Assembly: GCF_901538265.1 (NCBI RefSeq)
Contig: NZ_LR593886.1
Span: forward strand, 9,135,738-9,199,737
DNA length: 64,000 nt
Reading direction: 5' to 3'
Origin: Gemmata massiliana
Lineage (GTDB): Bacteria; Planctomycetota; Planctomycetia; Gemmatales; Gemmataceae
Shown here: positions 51,855 to 60,906 of the stretch, piece after piece
Layout: every line of letters starts with the position of its first letter
How positions within the stretch are numbered: the first letter of the stretch is position 1
Translations under genes and position numbers: made by a program
The notes under the pieces: generated by a model
Told to the model about the DNA's origin: nothing
What the model saw: only the letters and a program-made list of their open reading frames with translations
Database searches by the model: none

Positions 51855-52091
51855 TCAGTTGGCCTTCTTCGAGGCCAACTCAATGACTTTGTCCAGGTGC
51901 GCCCCGGGCACCCGGATCTGCGCCCCGGGGCGCTCGACCGGGAGGGCCAGCTCGACCAGGGCCGCGACCGGCGGGGCCTTCGGGTCGAGCGGGGCACACA
52001 CGTCCTGCACGTCGCCCGCGAACACGGGCACGGTGGCCCCGCTCGGGTTGCTCGCGCGCGCGTCTCTCAGGCGGGCCAGCGGATTCAGCAT
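51855..52091 (-). CDS. Hypothetical small phage protein
   Basis: A 78-residue protein (MLNPLARLRDARASNPSGAT, VAALVELALPVERPGAQIRV) following the major capsid gene. No family recognised; it may be a decoration or scaffold protein. Confidence 0.45.
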   Translation of the reverse strand: MLNPLARLRDARASNPSGATVPVFAGDVQDVCAPLDPKAPPVAALVELALPVERPGAQIRVPGAHLDKVIELASKKAN

Positions 52092-52137
52092 CGGAACCTC
52101 TCGGTGGAACGGACAACGGGCCGGGACCGGCGGGCGC

Positions 52138-53052
52138 TTACGCGGCGCCCTTGCTCTTGACCCCGGCCAGGTACTCGGCCTGGTCGCACCCGAAGTCGTG
52201 GTACCCGCGGAACCGGACGCCCAACTCGTCGAAGTCCGCGTCCGCGCTCTCGACCGTCGGGCTCATGTTTCCGTTGAGGAACGAGACCACCATCGCGGCC
52301 AGGTACGCGGGGTTGTTGAGCAGGTGCCACGCGGTCGTCGAGTACCCCGTGTACCCCGGGTCCGAGAGCTGCCACGCGACCACCGGGCGGTACTTGTTCT
52401 GGTAGATGTTGGCGCTCGCGTTCGCGACCGCGCCCAGGTTCTGGTTCCGGTAAATGACCTCCGCGTTGCCCTCCAGCTCGGGGGGCACGAGCAGGATCTC
52501 GGGGCGCCCGCCCGGGGCCGACCCGACCGGGTTCTGGGTGTCCGCGTTGACCGCCTTGGTGCCGTCGGCCGTCGGGCTCTTCATCTTGCGGAACGCCTGA
52601 ACCGCGAGCCCGAGCCCTACGCCGTCGGTGCCCAGGTTCGTCGTGGCCCCGCTGATGTAGTTGGTGCGCCCCGCGGTGAAGAACGAGCCGTTGTTGATGA
52701 ACTTGGCCCAGAAGATCTTGTTGAACTTCTTGGACGAGCCGCGCCCGAGCCGGGTGCGCAGGTCGTCGAACGCTCCCAGGTCGTCGTTGACGATGTCGGT
52801 CCGGGTGAGCGCGAACATTTTGGCGTAGGTCTTGGCCTGCCGGGTGTAGCTCTCCTGGCCCGCGGTCCCGTGCTTGATCTTCCCGTCTGGCCCGAGTTCC
52901 TCGTACTCCATGTCGTCGAGCATGCGGTACGAGGTCACCTGCTGGAAGTTCGACACCGACTTCACGGCGGCGATCTCCTTCCACGTCATGTCCTCTTCCA
53001 CGTACCCGGACAGGAGCTCTTTGTTCGCGACGTTCCCGAGGATGCCCGACAT
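52138..53052 (-). CDS. Major capsid protein, Mu gpT-like
   Basis: A 304-residue protein: LGNVANKELLSGYVEEDMTW, ARTDIVNDD-like ALTRTDIVNDDLGAFDDLRT and SKKFNKIFWAKFINNGSFF. It resembles the Mu-type major head subunit gpT (HK97 fold). It opens the late operon and is preceded only by the divergent early operon; no scaffold/protease, portal or large terminase genes precede it. Confidence 0.85.
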   Translation of the reverse strand: MSGILGNVANKELLSGYVEEDMTWKEIAAVKSVSNFQQVTSYRMLDDMEYEELGPDGKIKHGTAGQESYTRQAKTYAKMFALTRTDIVNDDLGAFDDLRTRLGRGSSKKFNKIFWAKFINNGSFFTAGRTNYISGATTNLGTDGVGLGLAVQAFRKMKSPTADGTKAVNADTQNPVGSAPGGRPEILLVPPELEGNAEVIYRNQNLGAVANASANIYQNKYRPVVAWQLSDPGYTGYSTTAWHLLNNPAYLAAMVVSFLNGNMSPTVESADADFDELGVRFRGYHDFGCDQAEYLAGVKSKGAA

Positions 53053-53130
53053 GGAGAAGTTTTCACCTTAATCCTTCGGAACAAGCCGTCGGAAAACCTT
53101 ACTGACGGCACGCATTCCAAGGAGAATTGA

Positions 53131-53778
53131 ATGACGACCAAGATTCACGCAGCCTCCCAATCGCCTCCCGAGCTGGCTCGGCCCCGCCCGGTCAATTCGT
53201 TCCTCGCAACTCTCGCGAAGCGGATCAACGGTCGCGAATCTCAAAGCCGGGAGGGGCAACTTCAGCACGCCAAAGAACAAGGCCAGGATCTGCTCCGCTC
53301 AAAGCACCTCGTTGGCCACGGGAACTGGGAGCGGTGGGTGCAGGAGAATCTTGAAATCGGGCTAACCCAGGTGAAGGCCTACATGCGATTCGCGAAGGAA
53401 TCGTCGGTAACCGACGATTTGGAATCGCAGTGGGAGACGTGGCAGCGCGTTCAGGGAAACACCAAGACGAGTGAGATCGTCGAGAATGCGCCTGTCGAGC
53501 AAAACGTTCGCGAACCCCGCGACGACGATCCAAGCCCTGGCTCGATCGCGCGTGCCGACGTGAGCGAAAATCGGAGTATTGCCAAAGAAGTCGCGAAGAC
53601 TCAAGGAAAACACACGCAAGAGTTCAAGCTCTTACTCACTGTCGAGACATTCGGGCATTTCACAGACATGGCCAACCAGCTCGTCAAGAAATGGGACGTT
53701 CCTTCGCCTCATGAGGCCATTTACAAAGCTGTAGAAACGTCCTTCAAGGCCGAAGCGGGAGGATCGAACTGTGAATAA
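53131..53778 (+). CDS. DUF3102-like protein
   Basis: A 215-residue protein: AKEQGQDLLRSKHLVGHGNW, then ERWVQENLEIGLTQVKAYMR as in DUF3102 (helical DNA-binding-type family). A Lys/Glu-rich C-terminal half follows with LTVETFGHFTDMANQLVKKW. AAGGAGAATTG lies just before the ATG. It opens the plus-strand early operon, divergent from the capsid gene, and overlaps the oxygenase by eight bases. Confidence 0.7.
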   Translation: MTTKIHAASQSPPELARPRPVNSFLATLAKRINGRESQSREGQLQHAKEQGQDLLRSKHLVGHGNWERWVQENLEIGLTQVKAYMRFAKESSVTDDLESQWETWQRVQGNTKTSEIVENAPVEQNVREPRDDDPSPGSIARADVSENRSIAKEVAKTQGKHTQEFKLLLTVETFGHFTDMANQLVKKWDVPSPHEAIYKAVETSFKAEAGGSNCE

Positions 53779-54619
53779 GTTCCTTCCCAAAATCATCTCA
53801 TTCACGCAAGCGCCGCTCACCGCCTCCGAAGCGGATTCCCTGAACGGCATGTGCCTGTACGACCGTCACTACGATACGGCGAACGTGATCAGGGGCACGA
53901 GCGGCAATGGAACCTTGGTTTGCAAGGAAAATGGTGAGTTGCTCTTGGCGTACTTGCCGGGGGCGGTGCGCGACTTGCTGACAGGTGACCTCATTAACGC
54001 GTTGCGACGGGCTGCTACGGAGACGCATAACCGTGGATCGGCGGCGGACGGCCGCGTCTTTAGCGGCATCATTGGCTACTACGACCGTTATACGCGGTGG
54101 CCGTATTGCCGGATCACCCGCTTTACTCGCGACGACCGGACCGGGTGGAGTACCATTCTGCCTCTAATTGGTCGGATGGGCGAGGCGTATCGAGACGCGG
54201 TACCGGATCGGTACCGGGCGCAGCACGCGTTCGTCGAAGTGACGAGCCCGGACTTCCGCATTGAAGGAACCCCGTTTACGACCGCAACAGTGAACCGGAA
54301 CCTGCAGTTCAATGCGCACCGGGACAAGGGAAACCTTAAGCTCGGGACCGTAGTAATGTGTGTCCCAAAGGCGAGTGGGTACACCGGGGGGCTATTGGTG
54401 TTCCCCAAGTACCGGCTCGGGGTGGATGCTCGTGCGGGCGATGTGGTGCTGTTCGATGGGGACGAGTACCACGGGAACACGGCGCTCGTTCCAACAGCCT
54501 CCACGTTCGAGCGGATCTCGGTCGTTTGCTACTACCGGTCCGCGATGATTCACTGTGGTACGGCCGAAGAAGAGCACGAGAGAGCAAAGCGCCGTAAGCC
54601 CGGTGATCCACTGCACTAA
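53771..54619 (+). CDS. TET/JBP-type 2-oxoglutarate/Fe(II) dioxygenase
   Basis: A 282-residue protein. The 2OG-oxygenase core is visible as NAHRDKGN with His183 and Asp185, then GGLLVFPKYRLGVDARAGDV and FDGDEYHGNT with His234, and a likely 2OG-binding Arg248. The HxD...H pattern with the FDGDEYHGNT end matches the TET/JBP group that oxidises thymine or 5-methylcytosine in DNA. In phages such enzymes prepare bases for glycosylation. It overlaps the DUF3102 gene and is followed by a terminator. Confidence 0.85.
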   Translation: MNKFLPKIISFTQAPLTASEADSLNGMCLYDRHYDTANVIRGTSGNGTLVCKENGELLLAYLPGAVRDLLTGDLINALRRAATETHNRGSAADGRVFSGIIGYYDRYTRWPYCRITRFTRDDRTGWSTILPLIGRMGEAYRDAVPDRYRAQHAFVEVTSPDFRIEGTPFTTATVNRNLQFNAHRDKGNLKLGTVVMCVPKASGYTGGLLVFPKYRLGVDARAGDVVLFDGDEYHGNTALVPTASTFERISVVCYYRSAMIHCGTAEEEHERAKRRKPGDPLH

Positions 54620-54647
54620 TCGGTTCGAGTTCTCGTCTCTTCGGCAC

Positions 54648-54674
54648 GCCCCGCCTCTTTCTGGAGCGCGGGGC
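54648..54674 (+). terminator. Candidate terminator of the oxygenase operon
   Basis: GCCCCGC at 54648-54654 pairs with GCGGGGC at 54668-54674, loop of 13, followed by GGCTTCATTTCTG. Stem is short and T run weak. Confidence 0.45.
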
Positions 54675-54803
54675 GGCTTCATTTCTGCTGATCTCGACTA
54701 AGGCAAAAACAAATACGCTAATTTATATTTGACTCTAGACTCAGTGGCCAGATTGCTTCTAGGATACGCCCGGCGAGAAAACGTTCTCCCGGAGGATTGA
54801 TCC

Positions 54804-55247
54804 ATGAGTATCGCGAATTTGACGACGAACGAGTTGCTCGAGGTCAGCGGGCTCCCCCGCAACGTGCTAGAGAAGTGGATCCGAGAGCGAATGCTTACGC
54901 CGATGAACGGGGCCGCGGGTTCCGGGCGCTACCGGGCGTGGTCCCCGATTCAGGTAGCGGCCGTTACGTATGCCGCGGTCGTAGGGCGTGGCGATCCGGT
55001 GGCCCGAACCGAGGGATATGCCGCGCTCGTGGCCCGGTTCATCGTCGGCCACAGCGCCGAGGAGCTCGAAGCCGCGTTTGCCGAAGGGCGCCGGGTAGTC
55101 GTTCTCGTCGGGGAGCCGCGCCTGATCGCGCCCCCAACCGGTGTGCGCCTGCCCCCGCACCTCGACCTCGCACGAACGTACCGGCGCGTTCTTCAGCGCA
55201 TCGAGGCGCTAAGCTCATCTCCTGCTATGCTCGGAACCGCAAATTAG
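54804..55247 (+). CDS. MerR-like regulator
   Basis: A 147-residue protein with an N-terminal MerR-type helix-turn-helix (LLEVSGLPRNVLEKWIRERM, then LTPMNGAAGSGRYRAWSPIQ) and an alanine-rich helical effector part. It has a strong GGAGGATTG ribosome-binding site. Intergenic DNA upstream is AT-rich (54700-54780). It may control early genes. Confidence 0.75.
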   Translation: MSIANLTTNELLEVSGLPRNVLEKWIRERMLTPMNGAAGSGRYRAWSPIQVAAVTYAAVVGRGDPVARTEGYAALVARFIVGHSAEELEAAFAEGRRVVVLVGEPRLIAPPTGVRLPPHLDLARTYRRVLQRIEALSSSPAMLGTAN

Positions 55248-55345
55248 TTTGACGTGATTGCTGCGACAGCGGAACCCGCCCGGCGTTGGCGCGCCGGTAC
55301 GGGTTTACGAACGGACACCTACATACACACATTTCGGAGAGACCC

Positions 55346-57091
55346 ATGCCTCTACCAAGTAAGCCTATTCTAGCCGATCGCGCAACGAACGGCGAAAGCG
55401 GGAAAGCAAAAGACGGAGCGCACAATTACGCACCCGTATTCGAGCAGTTCGGTTTTGTATTCGGGCTCCCCAACAGTACCGGAGAAGCCGTTGCTGACGC
55501 GTGCCCGTGGTGCAGCAAGAACAAATTCTATCTCAACGTGCGTTCCGGCCAGTACCACTGCAAACATTGCTCCGAGAAGGGTAATGCCACTACGTTCCTA
55601 ACTTGGGTTCATGCGCGTTACCTGGAGGCCACGACTGACGATCATTACCGCACGCTAAAGCAGAAGCGTGGTATCGCGCTCCAACCACTTAAGCGGCACG
55701 GACTGGCTTACGACCCGGATAACGATCGGTGGCTCATCCCGTTCAAGAGCGCGGCGGGGAGTGTCGTAAACATCCAGCGCTACTACCCGAACCGAGGCGA
55801 GAAGCCCGACAAATTCAACCTTCCGGGCTTGCCTACCGTGCTCTACGGCTTGGACCGTCTGTCGGATGATAAGGAGCGAATCGTGTTCCTGTGCGAAGGA
55901 CCGTTCGACGCGATCGCGCTCGACGCTCATATCGGGACCAAGCGGGCCAAGTACGACATCGTCGCCACACCCGGCACTCTTCAAGAGAAGTGGGTCGAGC
56001 ACTTCCGGGGGCGCAAGGTGCGAGCCTTATACGACAACGACAAGGGCGGGGACCAGCACCGCGAGCGGGTGCGCAAGCTCCTGGGGGAAAGTGGTATCGC
56101 CGCCGAACTACGCATCCTCAAGTGGCCCGCGGAACTCCGGATCGGGGCGCGCTCGGTGCCCGTACCACCCGGGTGCGACATTAACGACTTGGTTCGTGAC
56201 CCCGCGTTCGAGGGAATAAGTATCGTTGCGCTGTCCGCGGACCACGGCGTTCGGGTACAGGCCGAACCGAAGCTGATGATCCATCACGGCAGGCGCCCCG
56301 CAATGGAAGAGCGTCCGATCGATTGGATCTGGCCCGATCACGTGCGGTGCGGCACTTACGTCTCGTTCAGCGGGCGCCAGGGTACGTTCAAGAGCACGAT
56401 CGCTCAGCAACTCGCGGCTCTGTACACGACGGGGCGGAATATGCCGATGTGTGACCGCGTGGGGCTCCCGCCCGGCCACGTCCTCTACGTGTTCGCGGAG
56501 GACAACCGGGAAGAGGTCGAGAACGGGTTCGAGTGGGCCGGGGGCGATTTCAATAAGTGGCACACGATGCCGGCCGTGAAGCGCGACGGTGATCCACTCA
56601 ACATCCTCGAGCACCTCGGTGAGATCGAGGCGACCGTGCGTGAGTACGGGATCCGGCTCGTGATTGTCGACGGTCAAAATAGCGTGGTGGGTGCCCCGAA
56701 CATCAGCACCGACATGCAGGCGCGAGTGAACGTGACGAACAAGCTCCACCAGTTCGCGCAACGGTTGAATCTGTGCCTGATCGGGATCCGGAACGAGGAC
56801 GCGGAGGGGCGGGCACTAGGTCCGCAGAGCTTCGGGGACATCGGGCGGTGCGTGATGCGTACCGTACAAACCGACGCGGGGCCGCCCCCGTACTGCGTAC
56901 TCAGGTTCGTGAAGGTCTCGGACGCGCCGCGGGAGAAGTACCCGGACGTCCCGTACTCGGTGGCGGACCGGGGCGGCTCGCGGCGCGAGATCCTCTGGGG
57001 GAAAGTAAAGCCCAAGGAGCGCCACGTCACGCCCGAGCAAGCGAACGAAATTTATGTCGGGTTGAAGGGCGGGGCTGGATCGCGGAAGTGA
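55346..57091 (+). CDS. Primase-helicase with CHC2 zinc finger, TOPRIM and RecA-like ATPase
   Basis: A 581-residue protein. A CHC2-type zinc ribbon has Cys53-x-x-Cys56 (CPWC) and Cys72-x-x-Cys75 (CKHC). The TOPRIM domain includes FLCEGPFDAIALDAHIG. A RecA-like ATPase of the RepA/AAA_25 type has Walker A GRQGTFKSTIAQQL near 352 and a Walker B-like LVIVDGQNSVVG. GGAGAG precedes ATG 55346. It is distinct from the primase at 28038 in order and finger. Inverted repeats begin right after its stop codon. Confidence 0.88.
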   Translation: MPLPSKPILADRATNGESGKAKDGAHNYAPVFEQFGFVFGLPNSTGEAVADACPWCSKNKFYLNVRSGQYHCKHCSEKGNATTFLTWVHARYLEATTDDHYRTLKQKRGIALQPLKRHGLAYDPDNDRWLIPFKSAAGSVVNIQRYYPNRGEKPDKFNLPGLPTVLYGLDRLSDDKERIVFLCEGPFDAIALDAHIGTKRAKYDIVATPGTLQEKWVEHFRGRKVRALYDNDKGGDQHRERVRKLLGESGIAAELRILKWPAELRIGARSVPVPPGCDINDLVRDPAFEGISIVALSADHGVRVQAEPKLMIHHGRRPAMEERPIDWIWPDHVRCGTYVSFSGRQGTFKSTIAQQLAALYTTGRNMPMCDRVGLPPGHVLYVFAEDNREEVENGFEWAGGDFNKWHTMPAVKRDGDPLNILEHLGEIEATVREYGIRLVIVDGQNSVVGAPNISTDMQARVNVTNKLHQFAQRLNLCLIGIRNEDAEGRALGPQSFGDIGRCVMRTVQTDAGPPPYCVLRFVKVSDAPREKYPDVPYSVADRGGSRREILWGKVKPKERHVTPEQANEIYVGLKGGAGSRK

Positions 57092-57257
57092 GAAAAACCG
57101 TACCCGAAAAACCGTACCCGAGCCCTCGCGCCCCATACCTACCCCTCCCCTCGTATTACTTGTTTATATATATAAATAAAGATAATCAGAGTGTATCGGG
57201 GTACGGGTGGGTATCAGGCGCGATAGGTCGGGTACGGTTTTTCGGGTACGGTTTTTG
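57092..57257. repeat. Inverted repeat array with AT-rich centre, candidate origin
   Basis: Starts right at the stop of the primase gene. Left arm: two tandem copies of GAAAAACCGTACCC (57092-57105 and 57106-57119). Right arm: two copies of GGGTACGGTTTTT(C/G) at 57230-57243 and 57244-57257. Homology continues inward (CGCGCCC-type blocks, CATACC) for about 60 bases per arm. The centre is very AT-rich (about 57150-57190, TTTATATATATAAATAAAG). Like a replication origin or a long RNA hairpin. Confidence 0.65.
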
Positions 57258-58189
57258 TCGCCATCTTCGGGACGTACCACCCGTCACCGGAACTACGAAC
57301 TCTCGACATTTCCACAGCTCGAAAGCGTCTGGACGATACTCGGCGATCAACTCTCTCCCAGGAGCCGTGACGCGGAATGGCCGCGGAACGTCCGGGTGAG
57401 GAAACGGCCATTCGCCCTTCCAATCGTGTGCCCTCAGTGGCTCGGGCGTGCCGAGGAGAGCGTCCGCGTGAGGATTAAGGAGATTAACCCGATGTTCACC
57501 CGGGGGGGGGGAGCCGCGGCTCGATCCGCGCTTTGTAACGCCGCCCTTGTTCGTAAGGGATTCGTTCGGAGCGGGAAGCGTTATGCCGGTATTCGCCCGC
57601 CGCCCGGAGGCACTCTCGATCTTCTCTCTGGCTCGCACTTTCACAACACATAAACGAGCTGAGCAAGTCGGAGTCGGAGGGGAACCCGGAATGACGGTGG
57701 CGGCCGTTGTTTTGTGTCTCTCGGACGCAATTCGGGGGACATGAGCGGTCGAAATGATCAGCCGGTTTTCGGCTGAGGAAGTCGTCGAATGCGGACGCGG
57801 AAATGCCGATTCCATCACCGGGCTGCCTGGGGAAAGTCGGGCGAACGCATCTCGTAGCGACCGTATCGATTCTTACCTTCCCCCAGGAACTCGCTTCGCT
57901 GAGGGCCGCGGAACGCGCGGATAAGCTGTGACCGTCAGTTCCGTCGGATACGCGTCTCCCTGGTGGCCTGAAACGTTCGGACCAGTTTACCCGGTCCCGA
58001 GGCGAAAGGTAGCAGGGCGTCACCCTTCGGTGGCGCAAGTCTCACCCCGGCCCGCGTTCGAGGGCGACAGGAGAGGCAGACAGCCAGTCGGAGCACGATG
58101 TTCCAGACGGCACGGTCCTGAGTCTCCGCCATGATCCAACTGCTAACGCACCCTGGTTGTGCCGGCTTCAACGGGGGGCCGCTCTACCA
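57258..58189. other. Gene-poor stretch at the right border of the phage module
   Basis: About 930 bases with no supportable gene. Minus-strand frames are partly protein-like (a stretch starting at about 57500: LLNPHADALLGTPEPLRAHD, then DVPRPFRVTAPGRELIAEYR) and could be decayed. It has a G run of ten at about 57502-57511. A right attachment site might lie here, but I found no copy of the tRNA-Met fragment. Confidence 0.35.
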
Positions 58190-59281
58190 TCACGGTCGCC
58201 ACTTCTCGAACGTCTTGCCGTTGAATTTGTACGCCCCTGCCTTGTGCGTGCCGAGCCACAGGTCGCCGCGGTTGTCTTTGTAAACGGCGAACAGCGTGAT
58301 CTCCTTCGCCCCGTCTTTGACGGGATAGCGGGTCGCACTCTCGCCGTCGTACCGCCACACGCCCGCGTTATAGGTCGCCATCCACAACACCCCCTTCGCA
58401 TCTTCGACGACGGACATGAAGTAGACGCGGTCACTCCCGTCCGAGGCGTTCACGTCGAACCCCTTTTCCCGTTTGTACTTCAGCATGCCCTTTTCCGGTT
58501 TGGGAGCGTCCTTCGCGTCGATGCCGAAGCGATACCGAGTGTTGCAGATCCAGAAGGCTCCGCTCTTGTCTTCGTGGATGGAGCGGATACCAAACGAGCC
58601 GCCATTTTCGACGTTCGTTAAGTGATCCTCGTACAGCCAGCGAAAGGAGTCTCCGTCGAATCGACCCGCGCCGGCGTTCGCGGTACCGATCCAGAGGTTA
58701 CCTTTGCGATCCTTCACGATGGTGTAAGCGTCGTAAGGGTTCGATCTTGCGTTAGGGAACTTGGTCCGTGGGAATTGATCGAGCCACTCCTCGCCGATCT
58801 TGGTCTTCGGAATCGCCAGTCGGTGCAATGATGTGCCGTCGTACCGGAAGACCACGCCGGAGTCCTGCGGCCCCACGAACCACAGGTCATCCGGTCGGAG
58901 TTTCCACTCCTTCGGGTCCGCCTTTTCCGAGGCGGTCAGGGTCGTGAACGCCCGCCCGTCGAACCGGCTGATGCCCTCGTAGGTGGTGAAGTAGATGTGC
59001 CCCGACTTGTCTTCCTGCACCCCCCGGATTTGATTGCTGACCAAGCCGTCCTTCGTCGTGAAGTTGACCAAGGTCTTCCCGTCGTACCGGTACACGCCGC
59101 TGTCGTTGCTTCCGAACCAGTAGACATCGTTCTTCGCCTGCATGACGTACATGATGTTCTTGCCCAGTTCCGACACGGCCTCGCCGTTTGCGGCCTTCGG
59201 CTCGGGATTCTTGTCCTGAGCAGCGGCGGTAGCGGAGAGGGAGACGAGTAAGATCAGGGCTCGAAGTCCGAGTAGGGGCAT
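58190..59281 (-). CDS. Secreted two-component-sensor-type beta-propeller protein
   Basis: A 363-residue protein with signal peptide (MPLLGLRALILLVSLSATAAA) and repeats of the two-component regulator propeller type: VYWFGSNDSGVYRYDGKTLV, IRGVQEDKSGHIYFTTYEGI, YTIVKDRKGNLWIGTANAGA and LFAVYKDNRGDLWLGTHKAG. About six blades are visible. It has no kinase domain, so it is a periplasmic ligand-binding propeller alone. The start at 59281 is the first codon of the signal peptide. Confidence 0.85.
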   Translation of the reverse strand: MPLLGLRALILLVSLSATAAAQDKNPEPKAANGEAVSELGKNIMYVMQAKNDVYWFGSNDSGVYRYDGKTLVNFTTKDGLVSNQIRGVQEDKSGHIYFTTYEGISRFDGRAFTTLTASEKADPKEWKLRPDDLWFVGPQDSGVVFRYDGTSLHRLAIPKTKIGEEWLDQFPRTKFPNARSNPYDAYTIVKDRKGNLWIGTANAGAGRFDGDSFRWLYEDHLTNVENGGSFGIRSIHEDKSGAFWICNTRYRFGIDAKDAPKPEKGMLKYKREKGFDVNASDGSDRVYFMSVVEDAKGVLWMATYNAGVWRYDGESATRYPVKDGAKEITLFAVYKDNRGDLWLGTHKAGAYKFNGKTFEKWRP

Positions 59282-59808
59282 ATTGTTCTCCACGGTCAAC
59301 TTCGAGGGAGACGCTCGGGCACGTCTGGCAGGGGTAGTTCCAGTACGCGAGATGGGCAGCCGAGGTTCAAGTCCTCGCAAGAGGCGTGCGGCTTCAGCTC
59401 AGCTTCTTCCCTCGGGCTGCTCCGTTCTGGATGATCGAACCCAATTCGTGACCGTCGTCGTGGCGTGTGCTTCGCGAGATCAAGTCGCTCGCGGTGTCCG
59501 TGGCTCGGAAGCTCGGTGGGGCCGTCGTCCCCGAATGCTCGCTTGGGTACGATTTTCTCCCACGCGGCCGCTAACTCCCGGAGCTGGTCCAGTTCCTGGG
59601 ACGTGAAACGAGGTGTACTCATGGCTCGTCCTGCCCACCAGTTATGGTGAAGTCGCACCGCGCATTTCCCATCTTCCCCACTTGAGAGCACAAGAGCCAT
59701 TACAAACCGCGACGTGACCTCTCGCGCAACGACGAAACACAACTGACAATGCGGTCGAATCCCGCCCCCGCTACAACACCTTTTTTCAGCCGGGCACGGA
59801 GAGGATCG
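59282..59808 (-). pseudogene. Possible transposase N-terminal fragment in a gene-poor gap
   Basis: From ATG 59622 leftward the frame reads MSTPRFTSQELDQLRELAAA then WEKIVPKRAFGDDGP. I recall the segment RAFGDDGP at this position from IS transposases in Gemmata (ISKra4-like), but am not sure. After GP the sequence becomes Arg/His-rich noise, so at most a 40-residue remnant remains. The rest of the stretch has no gene. Confidence 0.3.
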
Positions 59809-60210
59809 ATGGCGCACACAATCCACGGAGAGTTCGAGGTCAAACTGGCTCCACTCCCAATCCACGACGCGGTCGAGGGGAGCCCGCTCGGTCGGCGCTC
59901 GATCGATAAGACGTTCCACGGTGACCTGTCGGCGACGAGCGTGGGCGAGATGCTCTCGGCGGGAACTGCTGTGAAAGGGTCGGCCGGGTATGTGGCAATC
60001 GAGCGCGTCACCGGGACGCTGGGCGGGAAAAACGGCACCTTCGTCCTCATGCACACCGGGCTGATGAACCGGGGCGCGCCGTCACTGACGGTCAGCGTGG
60101 TGCCGGACTCGGGCACGGATGAATTGACCGGCCTGACCGGGAAGATGGCGATCGAGATTACCGGCGGGAAGCACTTCTACGTGTTCGAGTACGAACTGCC
60201 GGCCGGGTGA
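59809..60210 (+). CDS. DUF3224 protein
   Basis: A 133-residue protein, MAHTIHGEFEVKLAPLPIHD, then DKTFHGDLSATSVGEMLSAG, VAIERVTGTLGGKNGTFVLM and ELTGLTGKMAIEITGGKHFY. This matches DUF3224, a beta-barrel family found next to oxidoreductase or ring-cleaving-type genes in other bacteria. The start at 59809 begins the domain. Confidence 0.9.
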   Translation: MAHTIHGEFEVKLAPLPIHDAVEGSPLGRRSIDKTFHGDLSATSVGEMLSAGTAVKGSAGYVAIERVTGTLGGKNGTFVLMHTGLMNRGAPSLTVSVVPDSGTDELTGLTGKMAIEITGGKHFYVFEYELPAG

Positions 60211-60258
60211 CCGACAGGCCCATACCCGACATTTTTTGCCCGCATTGAGGACGATCGC

Positions 60259-60906
60259 ATGCAACGTGTCCGGGTCGAGAGCTTCTCCGTCTCCGTAGAC
60301 GGATTTGGGGCGGGGGCGGACCAGAGCCTAGAGAACCCGCTCGGGCTGGGCGGTAAGGCGCTCCACGGGTGGGCGTTCACCACTCGCACGTTCCGGCAGA
60401 TGTTCGGTCAGGACGGCGGGGCGACCGGCGAGGACGACCGGTTCGCGGCCCGGGGCTTCGAGAACGTCGGGGCGTGGGTACTGGGGCGGAACATGTTCGG
60501 TCCGGTCCGCGGGCCGTGGCCCGACGAGTCGTGGAAGGGGTGGTGGGGCGACACTCCGCCGTACCGCTGCCCGGTGTTCGTACTCACCCACCATCCGCGG
60601 GAGCCGTTGGAGATGGACGGCGGGACGGTATTCCACTTCGTTACCGACGGGTTCGAGTCGGCACTCGGGCGGGCGAAAGCGTCGGCCCAAGGGAAGGACG
60701 TGCGGATCGGGGGCGGTGTCGCCACCATTCAGCAAGGTCTGCGGGCGGGGCTGATCGACGAGATGCGCCTCGCCGTCTCGCCCGTCTTGCTGGGCCGGGG
60801 GGAACACTTGTTCGGCGGGTTGGACCTAGTGTCGCTGGGGTACGAGTGCGTCGAACAGGTCGGCACGCCGCACGCGAACCACGTCGTCATCCGCAAGAGG
60901 GGCTAG
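60259..60906 (+). CDS. RibD C-terminal/dihydrofolate reductase family protein
   Basis: A 215-residue protein: start MQRVRVESFSVSVDGFGAG, then GAWVLGRNMFGPVRGPW, FVLTHHPREPLEMDGGTVFH, VRIGGGVATIQQGLRAGLID and MRLAVSPVLLGRGEHLFGGL. This is the RibD-C/DHFR-like NADPH-dependent fold, typical of small accessory reductases (YyaP/YwjB-type). It lies 48 bases after the DUF3224 gene, same strand; the substrate is unknown. Confidence 0.88.
   Translation: MQRVRVESFSVSVDGFGAGADQSLENPLGLGGKALHGWAFTTRTFRQMFGQDGGATGEDDRFAARGFENVGAWVLGRNMFGPVRGPWPDESWKGWWGDTPPYRCPVFVLTHHPREPLEMDGGTVFHFVTDGFESALGRAKASAQGKDVRIGGGVATIQQGLRAGLIDEMRLAVSPVLLGRGEHLFGGLDLVSLGYECVEQVGTPHANHVVIRKRG

Noticed and set aside
35157..53052. 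Interpretation as a tailocin or gene transfer agent
   Set aside because: A major capsid gene is present, against a tailocin, and genes for replication and integration nearby are unusual for a gene transfer agent; a defective prophage is simpler.
57092..57257. CRISPR array
   Set aside because: Only two tandem repeats per arm with no spacers, and the arms are inverted relative to each other; not a CRISPR array.
59347..59392. tRNA-like T arm (CGAGG-TTCAAGT-CCTCG)
   Set aside because: No matching acceptor strand and no proper anticodon stem with seven-base loop; judged a chance match or an old remnant.
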